This document shows, piece by piece, positions 33,862-45,700 of a DNA stretch of 64,000 nt. The stretch's first letter is position 1; every line of letters begins with the position of its first letter. Made by a program: the position numbers and the translations under genes. Source of the stretch: Spisula solida (lineage: Eukaryota; Mollusca; Bivalvia; Venerida; Mactridae); NCBI GenBank assembly GCA_947247005.1, contig OX365944.1, forward strand, positions 1,996,501 through 2,060,500, in the 5' to 3' direction. The notes beneath the pieces were generated by a model that ran no database searches, had not been told where the DNA came from, and saw only the letters and a list, made by a program, of their open reading frames with translations.

Positions 33862-34504
33862 ACAAATCCATCTTGCCGATTACTAGATATGACAGTATGC
33901 CAGCAATAAAATGTCCATCATATCAATTCATACGTCGGTTATAAAAAAGAACAATGTCTGTGATTGACAATTTCCGTGGTTATAATGATCAACATTGGCC
34001 AGACAGAGAACATATCAGTTGAGGTTGATTGATAATTAGAGAGTTGAGAGGATAGACGAGTGATCGATGTATTGATTACAGGTGAATCAGGAGGATAAAT
34101 GAGATTATTTCTGTGTCTTCACGCACGCAAATAAAACATAAACAGTTAAAGAGATGCTTAAGTATAAACATGCTGCCAATAAAAGACGACTACAAAGGCA
34201 GCGTAATCGATACGTGTACTTATGTTACATGTGGTAGTTAAATGTAACGGCGTAAACTAGTGTATTTAACCTTTGTTTTTCCGAACGATCAACATGTGGT
34301 TACTTGCGTTTATGCTGTTTTAATGTGTGTCTCGAAAGCAGATAAACAACACAGATGTACTCATGTACCGCTAATTGATAAAATCTAGAATTACTAATTA
34401 ACTCATTAACGTTTGATGTATTTGTCGTTCAATAGTCGGGTACCAGAAACACTTGCGTACACTTGTACCGGTAATTGTATTAGATGATAGCGGTGACTAG
34501 ATTA

Positions 34505-34945
34505 CACATCAATCAAAGAGTACCCAATACCGAATGGTTCAAACAACGAACGATTTTTAAAAATTGAAGGTTCCTGTGAATGAAAGAACGGAAATAATCA
34601 TTAAAATAATAATTACAAACGAATTAGAAAAATATTTTTGTAATAAAAAGCAAATCTATGGGCCGCAACTTTATCCAAGCTGATGACATCCCGACAGGTC
34701 AACCGCGATCGGTTTGTGCCAACTTCAACATCTTAGGTGTTTTTCGCGTAGGAAAATCTTAACTAACACCAAAACCACACATAAACACGTGCTTTTCGAT
34801 GCGCATACATTACAAGTGTAAACGCGTTACAAGTTTAAAACGGTGAATTAGACCGTAAGTAGGCCAAACTAAACAAATAGTTGGCTTCATCTGATATTCG
34901 TATGTCATTACGTGAAATTTCGTGTTAATAATAGAGGACCTTGCA
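34505..34945. other. Spacer between inverted copies A and B, left part
   Basis: Sequence not matched in other copies of the long repeat. No gene seen. Confidence 0.45.
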
Positions 34946-34948
34946 TGA

Positions 34949-35061
34949 GTGCTCATTACATACGAGTTTTATTAAACGAGTGGACAGAATGATATGACAC
35001 GAGGCTTTGTGTCATATTGTTTTTGTCGACGAGTTTAATAAAACTCGTATGTAATGAGCAC
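34949..35061. mobile_element. 113-bp foldback element
   Basis: Outer arms of 29 perfect bp (34949-34977 and 35033-35061, GTGCTCATTACATACGAGTT...) enclose a second nested inverted repeat, ATATGACAC...GTGTCATAT (34992-35000 and 35009-35017). The segment is thus almost one long palindrome. This is the form of a short foldback MITE. No target duplication is evident. Confidence 0.85.
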
Positions 35062-35235
35062 GAATGTAAGATTCTATTTATCACATAACCTTAGAAAACG
35101 CTCATTATTGTTCAAAAGGATGATGTACGCTGTATATGTTTCAGCCAAAATTCAGCGTCACAATGAGCGCGACGTCATGGCGGATCAATGCATGGATTGG
35201 CTAACGTCACGTCAAGCTAATTTAAATATTTATTG

Positions 35236-35295
35236 CACAGTCTGGGAGTGCCGAACGATATTTACGTCACGGCTTTACGGCACTCCTGGACAGTA
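35236..35295. repeat. Short imperfect inverted repeat
   Basis: CAGTCTGGGAGTGCCG (about 35238-35253) pairs with CGGCACTCCTGGACAG (about 35279-35294) with one or two mismatches. It lies within a GC-richer patch containing several ACGTCA/ACGTCAC motifs. Confidence 0.6.
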
Positions 35296-35425
35296 GGTAA
35301 TGTGATAAAATACATTATTAAAAAACTGTTAATAAAATAAAAAATGTCAACTAGGAATTGTGTTCACGTGTATTTTTGTATTCTTTTGTCATAATATATG
35401 CCAATTTAAACCAATGCAAAGAGGA

Positions 35426-35550
35426 TGTTTGTTTGTTTTGATTGAATATGGTTTATACTATCTCATCGTGTAGCGCGAGTGAAAATATTAAAATTTTATC
35501 ACTACAAGATGAGATATTAACCTTACTCAATCAAACAAACAAATATACCA
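35426..35550. mobile_element. ~125-bp imperfect foldback element
   Basis: The left arm (35426-35485, TTTGTTTGTTTTGATTGAAT...TCTCATCGTGTAG) pairs with the right arm (35490-35550, CTACAAGATGAGAT...ACTCAATCAAACAAACAAAT) over nearly 60 bp with scattered mismatches and a very short loop. It is the second near-palindrome in the spacer between inverted copies A and B. Confidence 0.75.
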
Positions 35551-35554
35551 TTTA

Positions 35555-35985
35555 TTTAGTGCTTATCTAGTGTCAAACCTAGTACCACTGTGGTTAGGCT
35601 GCGTATGAATATGTTATTCCATTCATATTTTTTAATTCAAAATCCGCCATCTTGGATCATGGTGAATATGTGAAGACGTCTTTTTAAAAAAAATTGCATG
35701 AAATTATACACCAACTTGTAGGAAATGGTCTAACTAAGAATAGGAACCCCACATGACATGTTTCCGTTCAGTAATAAAAAAAGTTACGGACAGTTTAGTG
35801 TTGAGTTTTGGGTAAAATTAAAGTAGTCCCTGTGAGCGGGTGGAGCTTATATCAGTCACATTGTATCATGGACTGGTATAGGCTTTATTTCACTGATAGA
35901 ACTCCATATCTCATCAGTTAGCATTAAATAATCTGCTGCAACTCGTAATCATGTATCGGGATGCGAAATTTCAGGTGAATGCATG
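35555..35985. other. Spacer, right part; no gene seen
   Basis: AT-rich sequence not matched elsewhere in the window. Confidence 0.4.
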
Positions 35986-35989
35986 CATT

Positions 35990-36505
35990 TTTACAAAACG
36001 GTAAAATAGGCTCCATATAGACAGACTTGTCATCTACGGTCGGAAATATTACTCTAGCCTGCGGAATAGTAAGTTATCAATGGCTGGCATTTAGTTATAC
36101 GAAAAGTGTCCGGTGGAACAATGATTTGAAGGAAAAAGTGAATCAATCTTTATCCACTTAAAATCACCTTTGACAAACTAATCACACATTATTCCAATGT
36201 TATAAATTCACAAAGAGTAATGACTGAACAGTATACGTTCCTGGCCGATGTAAAAATGGTTTTACTACATTTTAGGATGCTAAAATCTATAATTATCCAC
36301 ATTGTAAGTAGAAAGTAGATTTTCAACAATAATAAATGGCTGCAATCACGTCATCTACAATTAGCTTCAAACATTTAATTGATCAGAATGAAAAGTTTCT
36401 GCGAAAAAAACATCTTCTTTTTAGGTCGGAATTAAAATATATAACCTCTTAGGTTAGTTAGAAAGAAGACTAAAGGTACTAATATTATGCATGTCTATTT
36501 ACAAG
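35990..36505 (+). repeat. Long repeat family, isolated tail fragment (B0)
   Basis: Matches the tail region of copies B (41.66-42.2 kb) and C (47.12-47.65 kb): CATCTACGGTCGGAAAT, GAATAGTA.GTTAT, GTTGGCATTTAGTTA, ATCTATAATTATCCACATTG and ATTATGCATGTCTATTTACA. It ends at TTTACAAG, where it joins the interior of copy B. This is a tail-to-interior junction consistent with a tandem array that suffered a deletion. Confidence 0.85.
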
Positions 36506-37280
36506 ATAGATTTGTTTGATTGATTTTCGTCTTTTTTACGATTATATCAACAATGTGTCTGCCCGAATTATTTCGCATTACCCCGGATTGGAATCAACAA
36601 GGTAAACCAAACGGAGAAAAGGCTGTCATTCGTTATAAGTATTTTAGGGGCTTTCCTTAAGAACAAAGTAAACCAATATACGAACAAATCGGACGGGGGA
36701 GACAGAGAACACGACAGGCTTAACAAGGAACACAAGAAAGAGATAAAACATCACAGACCACAAAGCACATCCTCCAAATGACTAACCCAAATACGAACAA
36801 GAAGAACAAACTCTTTACAGCTATGGTATAATGTCCTGCTAATATTTGTCACTTTAGCAATCCGAAATTTGCAAGTTTAAACATGGTTTATAGTCATAGT
36901 ATTGTGCTCCTTAGTTTGAAAATTATCAGTTACTAATTAATGAACACGTTTGTGTTGGTCGTTAATTCTTAGCAAGCGGGTTAGATCACATGTCTCAACT
37001 CCCACTCAACTAACGGGATTGGTATAGCATTAAATAAAACGTTCGCCAGCACATTCAGGTCCGATACTCGATAAAGTGCAAGTAATCTTGTTCCGTGACA
37101 GTGACCATGATCATAACATTTATTTACGGAGAAGTTACCTACCTGAAGTTTGTCGGTTGATAACTTATTCTAGCAAACTCGTTTTGTCGGCGTACAGATT
37201 CTGAAATAAATAAGTGCTACAAAAATGGCGTAAAACATTTATATTTTGTATATATAGTGTGATTCTGACCCGTACTGTAC

Positions 37281-37745
37281 GTCGCCATTGCCTAGTCGTA
37301 GTTAGAGTACGAACACAGTAGAACACCCAGCTATTGTCGCCATTACCTAGTCATAGTTATAGTACGAACACAGTAGAACAACCACCTATTGTCGCCATTA
37401 CCTAGTCGTAGTTATAGTACGAACACAGTAGAACACCCAGCTATTGTCGCCATTACCTAGTCGTAGTTATAGTACGAACACAGTAGAACACCCACCTATT
37501 GTCGCCATTACCTAGTCGTAGTTATAGTACGAACACAGTAGAACACGCAGCTATTGTCGCCATTACCTAGTCGTAGTTATAGTACGAACACAGTAGAACA
37601 CCCAGCTATTGTCGCCATTACCTAGTCGTAGTTATAGTACGAACACAGTAGAACACCCAGCTATTGTCGCCATTACCTAGTCGTAGTTATAGTACGAACA
37701 CAGTAGAACACCCAGCTATTGTCGCCATTACCTAGTCGTAGTTAT
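37281..37745 (+). repeat. 55-bp satellite expanded inside copy B (about 8.4 units)
   Basis: Unit GTCGCCATTACCTAGTCGTA + GTTATAGTACGAACACAGTA + GAACACCCAGCTATT, starting at 37281, 37336, 37391 and so on every 55 nt. Units are nearly identical, differing by single bases (TCATAGTT, CACCTATT, ACGCAGC). The corresponding position in copy A has one unit and in copy C a truncated unit, so amplification happened after copy B arose. Confidence 0.95.
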
Positions 37746-37860
37746 AGTAAGTACGCAGTAGTGAACTATTACATTAAAACCCAAATAGTTGTGCAAATTT
37801 ATGTGACTACATCATATAACACTTACAAGCAGATAAAACAGTCTACGAACGTAATACTAG

Positions 37861-38552
37861 TAATATGAACTAAGGCTAAGCCTTTAACGGAGATTTTTAT
37901 ATATAAATTAATGTATGTATTTATGTATGTACTGAGTGTACATAAAGTCACATACATAATAGTTAGAACATATTAAGTAATTGTTAATGATTAAAAAGGA
38001 CGTAGCGAGCGAAGCGAGTCCTTCGTTGTTTTAAAAAGTTACTTAATAATTATGTTTCAACTGGCTTAAAATATAACATCATGCATTTTGATTGGCCGAT
38101 AGAAATTCGCAACACAGACATCATGTCTGTTAAGAGCAAAATCTTGATGATTACATTTTCATTTATAATAAATTTTCATTTATGATAAATTTATTATCTT
38201 GGAATTAACGGTATTAAATTAATTTGAGATTACAAGAATTCCTCGTACCAATCATAACTACTCTCGTACGTCACTTCTGAACTTCGATGAGACAGGAAGA
38301 GTGTCTTGAATCTCGTCGTACTATAGCGTTCTATAGTAGCGTAGTGATCTATGGGAACCAACCCAGAAACCGGATCTCCGTACTTTTTCAGCTATTAGTG
38401 GGGCGAAACTTCGGCCGATGTAGTAACAATTGCCGGGAAGACAATCGGTACGGTCCTAACGACATTTATAGGCTGCTGATTAAGGAAAAAGCCATTCTCA
38501 GTCGTCTCGGTGATTTTATCACCAGCAAAGCTGGTGACAAAATCTCCTATTA
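37861..38552. mobile_element. ~690-bp insert in copy B with hairpins
   Basis: Comparison with copies A and C places an insertion between AATACTAGTA (37860) and the resumed ACTGTCGAATAATC. It contains a hairpin around AAGGAC...GTCCTT (37998-38025, rich in AGCGAGCGAAGCGAG) and another near its right edge, GATTTTATCACCAGC-AAA-GCTGGTGACAAAATC (38511-38543). An 88-codon frame at 38287-38553 spans its right half without recognised motifs. Possibly a non-autonomous transposon; terminal repeats were not defined. Confidence 0.55.
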
Positions 38553-39195
38553 ATAACTGTCGAATAATCACTGATTGGTACTAAACATATTGCACCAGCA
38601 TTTTTTATATGTTATACCTATTGTTGTGATGATGCAAGCTACACTGTCAACACTCACTAGTTTGTATCCATATCTGTGTTAGATAAGAGGCGTTCTGTGG
38701 CATGGAAAGCACGCCCATAACTACACCAAAACCCCACTCAAAGTGTATAATAGTATGACATATCATGATCTGTTGATGTTTTTATAGAACGTACTAAAAT
38801 TAACCAAACACGTAAGATAGAGCATTTAAGATAACTTTGTTAGAAAACTCATTAACAAACAAACACACAATCAGACAATATGATTCAATATGAATACTAT
38901 TTCTATTGTTCAGAAAAGGTGCACCATATTCAACACAAGATTCAACACTTTATGGCGTAGCCACAGTTATACAGCTCCCCTCATTCTCATACACCAGTAG
39001 TTAGCCAAATTACAAAACCAACATAGACAATTAGTCTGTTCAACGGAGTTGATTAGCAAATCAAATCAGTTAATTTGTTGCTTAATGCGTGGAATAGCCT
39101 ACATAGACAATACGACTCAGATGGGAAGAATACACTGGAGAAGGAGAATGATCGCCCCTTTGTATGGTGTATATTGTACAAAGGAAGGCTCATAT

Positions 39196-39632
39196 CAGCG
39201 GATTTAGTTCAGTGGTAACGCACTGGGCTGTCAATCCAGAGGTCGTGGGTTCAATCCCTGCCATCGGAACTTGACATTTCTGAAATATTTATAATATGTC
39301 CCGCTATATCTGGCCGTGTAGTCTGAAAAGTATCTGGAAGTGCCAGGAAGCTGTGTATCGGTGCTATACAATGGGCACATTAAAGAACCAGGCTGTCTAT
39401 TCGAAATAAGACTTCTGCAGCGCCGGACATGTCTGTATCTAATGTCTGTCTCTCCCTTCAGAGGTTTTCTCTCAGTCTGTCCCTCTGGTCAGATCATACT
39501 GTATCTGCACTAGTAGAGGATGCACCTGCGCCCTGGTGGCTGCAGCACAATAATGTAAAGTGCATTTGAACGTGCGTTGGTATGAAAAAGGCGCTATATA
39601 AATCTGATATACATTTTGTATTTATTTATTTA
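39196..39632 (+). mobile_element. Full-length tRNA-derived SINE inserted in copy B
   Basis: Head 39197-39268 is tRNA-like: A box TTAGTTCAGTGG (39204-39215), a foldable anticodon arm CTGGG-CTGTCAA-TCCAG (GTC, Asp-like) and B box GGTTCAATCC (39248-39257). The body from about 39351 matches the headless copy at 14.25 kb, and the tail is AAAAAGGCGCTATATAAATC followed by a T-rich (ATTT)n run. Copies A and C have the empty site (GGCTC..GGCAGG), so the insertion is delimited; a short ATAT-type duplication flanks it. A plain tRNA gene is unlikely because the acceptor stem is imperfect and the body follows. Confidence 0.88.
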
Positions 39633-42489
39633 TATGGCAGGTTTTTTCCTTGCCTGTATATTACAATGTACCTGTCTAGTCTCTTAAGTCTCAATAATTA
39701 AAGACTGGCTGAAATGTAACTTAAGTATAAAATAGTAACATAACCAAACACTGATGTATAAGGTTAACTGTATCACAAGTAACGCAAGACTACATGTAAA
39801 ATATATTATTTATTAAAAAAATGATGTCATAAAAACAGAGCTGCCAACACCAGGGTAATTATATACTGACTAATGTAATTATATGGATGGAAGCTGACGG
39901 ATGTGCCCTGACTGGGAAAACTGATGAAACTTATAAAGCATGAAATTGATTTCATATGATCTGGGTTCGCTGGTATATCAATATTTGGCATAAATGCTAG
40001 CAATGTACGTCATTTAATGTCATAATACGTAAACATAATCTTTCTTTAGATCCGTTATTGTTTCTATTCTAGAACGACTGGTATACTGTACTTCCGAGTG
40101 GTGCTATTAAGGTCGTCCTTGCGATTAGTACTTGTACCAAATGGGATCGTGAAAGTTGTATGCCTTGTATTTCGACCAATGTTGAACTATTTTGCACCAG
40201 CCACGTAAATCAAGGAATGTGTATTTCGTTTTCTACCGATGGACTCCACGTGCCTTTCGGGGTGCCTCTCGTCGTTTACCCATGTGATTGCGATACTTGA
40301 TATTAGGTCTGGTACTATTCTCGTACATTGCTGAACCATTGCAATCGCTTTATTCCATTTGTTCGGATAATATTATATGGGTGGTATGTACGTTCAATTT
40401 ATGCTTATGTATAGTAATTTATACGTATGTTTTGCGACTTTTAGTACTAGCAATATACACACGTGTCAAATTTAGCAAACAAAGCCACCATACGAATAAT
40501 TTGTAACGGACAATATAAAAAGAAGGGAAGCATCATTCTACAGAAACAGTACGAAAAGCACAATGAGATCTAACAAAAGGGAAAACTGCTATAGCTCTCA
40601 AGGTCACAATGACATAAATTGAGTTTTGATGCCCTTTGTTAAGAATTTGAATTTGTTTATTATTATAGTTGATGGTTTCGGAGCTTCAATCAAGATCTAG
40701 AACAAGCATGTAGACATTTAGTATCTACCGATTCGTGACCTTCCCCATGACAAACAGTTTAGTTTGGAGCGGAAGATGTGGACTTAAGAAATTAATGTTT
40801 TCGGTTTTCAAGTCATTTTATTGTGTTTCTATTAATACATTTACATATGCGAACAATGATGTTTATATCTGTCTATATCCTCCAGGGAAATTGGATTTAG
40901 TCTGCTACTGTTTCAATTAACAAGACGTATGTATATTTCGTGTCTCTAAATGGCTTGTTTCATTTCGCAGCGTGTTTACAATACATGTTTACAAGCATCC
41001 TACTTGGAAAGTCTTAACATTTACCATGCACATTGTGATGTAACATTACCTTTTATTTGAAACCAATCTTATTGATCACATGGGAAATCAACTAATTGCA
41101 TGTTCACGAACATGTACCAAGAGAATAACCAAAGATTATCACAAGCATATGTGAAGTCTGTTCTTACCCATTCATAAACTACGTTTTATCGCTGGAATTT
41201 AATCAACGTTAAAGTGATAACTTAAAATTGTGAATAATTTTCAAACTTCGAGCAAAAATATAATGCTGTAGAATAATGGCTTTCTACAACAAATAGGGAA
41301 TTAATTGTTATGATTTATGGGGAAATGTTTTTATTATTGCATTTAACGTTACCATGGAAACCTTTTCAAATGCTAACATCATTCAGTGTCGCCTAATGTT
41401 GTCTAATTGCTTGTGGAGATTGCAGATTGCTACACAGATTAGTCGCTGATAATGTTATAATATAAATATGAGTATTATATGACTCTTGAAAATACTACTG
41501 GTATTTAAACTAATCAGCGTCCATCTCAAATTACCCTCATACATGTATATGACGACTCGATAATATATCTTATCTACAATACAGCGAGATGTTCCTTGAG
41601 ATTGGGACAACAAAGAGAGATAGTTTCATGCACAAAGTGAGTTGTCTCCTATAGATATAACATCTAAAATATAGGGTCCATATAGCCATACTTGTCATCT
41701 ACGGTCGGAAATGTTTCTTTTGCCAGCGGAATAGTACGTAATTACTAGTTGGCATTTAGTTATAGGAAAAATGTTCGCTGGGAAATTATTTTGATGATAA
41801 ACGGCGTCAACCGCTGCGTGGATGGAAATACAAGAAGAAAACAGTGAATCAAACCACTTAAAGTCGAATTATGATATGACAAAAGAAACAGACAATTTTC
41901 CAATGATAGTAATGAATACACAGTATACGTTTCTGGCCGATGTAAAAATTGCTTAACTTTATGGATGCTAAAATCTAAAATTATCCACATTGTAGGTAGA
42001 AAATATATTTTCAACAATAATAAATGGCTACCGTCTCGGTATCTACATTCAGCTTTAAAAAATAATTGATCGGACTAAAAAGGTTCTATGAAATACCAGG
42101 TAATATGTTTTTTAAATCATAATCAAAATGCATAAGTCTTAGGTTAGTTAAAAAGGAGACTATAGGTACTAATGTTATGCATGTCTATTTACAAGCGTAC
42201 TAAAACAATAGTGACTATGCAATGCTGCCAGAATCGTATGATCCTATTTACGATGCACTAGATACCCCCGTTTGTAAGTAATGGTACAGACACCATTAAC
42301 ACTTTAGCGCAAGAAACAAAGGTGAAATGACACAGATAATTCTTGAACACCAGGCCTGTGTCTGATTTATTAGTATTCACCATATACAGCTGATTTTCAA
42401 ACATGTTAAATGCAGAAAAGTGTTTTCTGTACTTGCATTCATACGTGTCAACATAAACATTGTATATTAAATCAAAGGTGTGTGTATAT

Positions 42490-42755
42490 GTTTTATGTTC
42501 TCTGTGCTCGGTTGGTTCAGTTGGGCATTGTGCTTTGGGCGTTTTTAATGTTTTCTGTGCTCGGCTGGTTAAGTTCAGTGCTGCCTTCCCTGTCTGACGA
42601 CTTAATATAATCTTTTTGCTACTTATTTAACAACCGGCAATAAGTAAATGGGTGCGAATTGGGAATGTTATATAAGTAAATTTTAATGCTGAATAACTAA
42701 ATTAATTATATAATTTCAAGTTTAATCAGTAGGAACTACATTTCTTGTGTTTAGT
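42490..42755 (+). repeat. Dispersed-motif copies plus long-repeat end fragment
   Basis: 42490-42602 holds two reverse-oriented copies of the dispersed motif (TTTTCTGTGCTCGGCTGGTT... and CAGTGCTGCCTTCCCTGTCT). 42615-42750 (CGGCAATAAGTAAATGGGTG...) matches 50740-50870 and 63517-63650. It lies immediately before copy C. Confidence 0.7.
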
Positions 42756-45700
42756 TTAGGTTCCGTTATCATCTATTACAGCTACCGGTACAAGTGTACT
42801 CAAGTGTCTCTGCAGGTATCCGATTATCGAACGACAAATACAAAAACGATAATGAGTTAATCAGTAATTCTAGATTTTATCCATTTGCGGTACACGAGTA
42901 CTACCACATGTGTTGTTTATGTATTTTAGAGGCACACATCAGAACAACATAAACGCAAGTAACCACATGTTGATCGTTCGGAACAAACAAAGGTTCAATA
43001 CACTAGTTTACGACGTTACAGGTAACTACCACATGTAACATAAGTACACGTATTGATTGCGCTGCCTTTGTAGTTGTCTTTTATTGGCGGCATGTTTAAA
43101 CTTAAGCATCTCTTTAACTGTTTATGTTTTATTTGCGTGCGTGAAGACACAGAAATAATCTCATTTATCCTCCTGATTCACCTGTAATCAATACATCGAT
43201 CACTCGTCTATCCTATTAACTCTATAGTAATCAATCAACAACCTCAACTGATATGTTCTCTGTCTGGCCATTGTGATCATTATAACCACGGAAATTGTCA
43301 ATCACAGACATTGTTCTTTTTTATAACCGACGTATGAATTGATATGATGGACATTTTATTGCTGGCATACTGTCACATCTAGTAATCGGCAAGATGGATT
43401 TGTTTGATTGATTTTCGTTTTTTTACGATTATATCAATAATGTGTATGCCCGAATTATTTCGCATTAACCAGGATAAGAGTCAACAAGGACAACAAGACG
43501 GAGAAAAGACAAGCATTCTACATATATCTTTTTGGGACTTTCCTCAAGTAAAGTAGACCAAGCTACAAACGAATCCGACCGGGAAGACAAAGAATACGAA
43601 TTGCTAAAAAGGAACACAAGAAAGAGATAATAAATCACAGACCATAAAGTAAAAAACCTCAAATGACCAGCTTAAAAAAGGAACAAGAAGAAAAACAAAC
43701 TGAACAGTTACAGTTTACAAAGTCCTGCTTATATGTGTCACTTTGGCAATTCCGAAATTTGCAAGTTTAAACAACATGGATTATGGTATTCGTATTGTGT
43801 CCCTTTAGGTATTTTGATAGATATCAGTTACTTACTAAAAAACACATGTGTGCTGGTCGTTAAATCTTAGCAAGCTGGTTAGATCACCTTAGCCCCACCT
43901 CCCACTTAACGATCGGAGTTAGTACAGCATTAAAAGTTCGTCCAGCACATTCAACTCCGATGCTTTCAGTTAAATTCAAGTTATCTTGTTCCGTGACATT
44001 GACCATTATCATCTCACTTATTTATGCAGAAGTTACCTGCAGAGCAGCATATAAGTTCATCGGTTTAGAACGTATTCAAGCAAACCCGTTTTGTCGGCGT
44101 ATAGAACTAAATAAGTGCTTCAAAAATTGGCAAAAAACCTTTATACTTTGTATATGTCGTGTGACTTTAACCCGTACTGTACATCACGATTGCCTAGTCG
44201 TAGTTATTAGTAGCTATTGGATCATAGCCAAAAAGTCACAAATTTATATGACTACATCACACTACACTTACTAGCATACTCTACAGTATACAAATGAAAT
44301 ACTAGTATCGGTCGCTGTTGGATAATCGCTGAATGGTACTAAACATATTGCACCAATATTTGTATTAAGCGTTATTATATGTTATATCTATTGTTGTGAT
44401 AATATCAGCCACGCTGTAAACAATCGCTGGTTTGTATCCATAACTGTGTTAGATAAGAGAAGTTAGTGGCATGCAAAGCACGCCCACAAATACCCCTTCC
44501 TTAAAGTGTTACATCATATTATGTTAATGGTTTTACAGAATGTATCAAAGATAGAGCGTTAAAGATAACCACTGTGCTAGAAAATTCATTTACAAACAAA
44601 CAATCAGACAAAGTGAGTTATATTTCTATTGTTCATAAAAGATGCACATTATTCGCCACCTTTGAGTAGCGTCCCCTAACTCTTACCGTAAGATGTGATA
44701 CTTGCAACAAACGGATATTTTACTCATCGTGGAAGCCTCCCCTCATTCTCATATACCAGTAGGAACTAGCCACGTTCCCAGACTGATATAGACAATATGA
44801 TTCAGAGGTGAAGAATATGTTGGTGACGGAGAATGCTCTCCCCTTTGTAATGTGTGCATTGTACAAAGGTAGGCTCGTGGCAGGCTTGTTTCGTGTCTCC
44901 ATATTACCTGTTCAGCAAATATAGCTGAAATGTAACTCGCCAATAAATCAGTAACAGCAACCAACACTGATGTAGAATTGTTAGCTGTATTACAAATAAC
45001 GCAAGACTACATGTAGAAAATATATTATTTATTTCAAATATTGATGTCATACAAACAGAGCTACTTATACCAGGGATCGCTATAAATTTACTAATGTAAT
45101 TATATGGATGGAAGCTGACGGATGTGCCCTGACTGATGAAAACTGAGGAAACTTATAAAGCATGAAATTGATTTCATTTGATCGGGTGTTGCTGGCATAT
45201 CAATATTTGGTATAAATGCTAGCAATGTACGTCATTTAATGTCATAACACGTAAACATAATATTTGTATCGTCTTTAGATCCGTTCTTGTTTCTATTCTA
45301 GAACGACTGGTATACTGTTCTTGTGATTGATGCTTTGAAGGTCGTCCTTGCGATTAGTACTTGTCTTCTGGCTTACTCCGTTTATGTTTCGCTTACGAAT
45401 GACGGTCGGGTTTAGGTCACTGTACCGTTTAATATTGTCTAGTTCATTCCAAATGATGTTTGTGTTTACGACTTGTACTTATAACCTGTATAATTTTCTT
45501 TAAATAGATTTGTAGGTTAATATTTTGATGCCAGAAACATGCATAAATGTTTCCATCATGCTAAAAACACGTCCCAGACCGGGCAATCGCCTTTTTAAAG
45601 TATGTTTTCCACAATATTTAGAGTTGGCGAGACACTAACAAATAACCAACGTTACCACCTATACTCAACTCTCGGCATGCTGGGATGCACATAAGGCATC

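Larger units (their letters stand above)
29835..34500 (-). repeat. Long repeat family, copy A (inverted)
   Basis: Nearly collinear, in reverse complement, with copies B (36.5-42.4 kb) and C (42.75-47.9 kb). Matched landmarks: GTCTGCCCGAATTATTTCGC (A about 33826, reverse), GGTACTATTCTCGTACAT (about 31040), GACGGATGTGCCCTGAT (about 31835) and CATGGTAACGTTTAATGC (about 30020). Similarity stops near 29835 and near 34500. Divergence is substantial but continuous. No transposase, RT or structural protein was recognised in any copy, so the family is unclassified. Short open frames shared between copies are listed separately. Confidence 0.85.
36510..42440 (+). repeat. Long repeat family, copy B
   Basis: Collinear with copy C from GATTTGTTTGATTGATTTTCG (36513) to TGTTTTCTGTACTTGCAT (about 42432). 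It lacks about 640 bp at its start relative to C, replaced by the B0 tail fragment. It carries three insertions or expansions not seen in A and C: a 55-bp satellite (37281-37745), a ~690-bp insert (37861-38552) and a SINE (39196-39632). No protein of a known transposon is encoded. Confidence 0.85.

Noticed and set aside
37281..37745. CRISPR-like regularly spaced repeats
   Set aside because: The whole 55-bp unit is conserved, with no variable spacers; it is a tandem satellite.
39197..39268. Functional tRNA-Asp gene (anticodon GTC)
   Set aside because: Although A and B boxes are good, the acceptor arm is imperfect and a SINE body follows; copies A and C lack it, so it is an inserted SINE.
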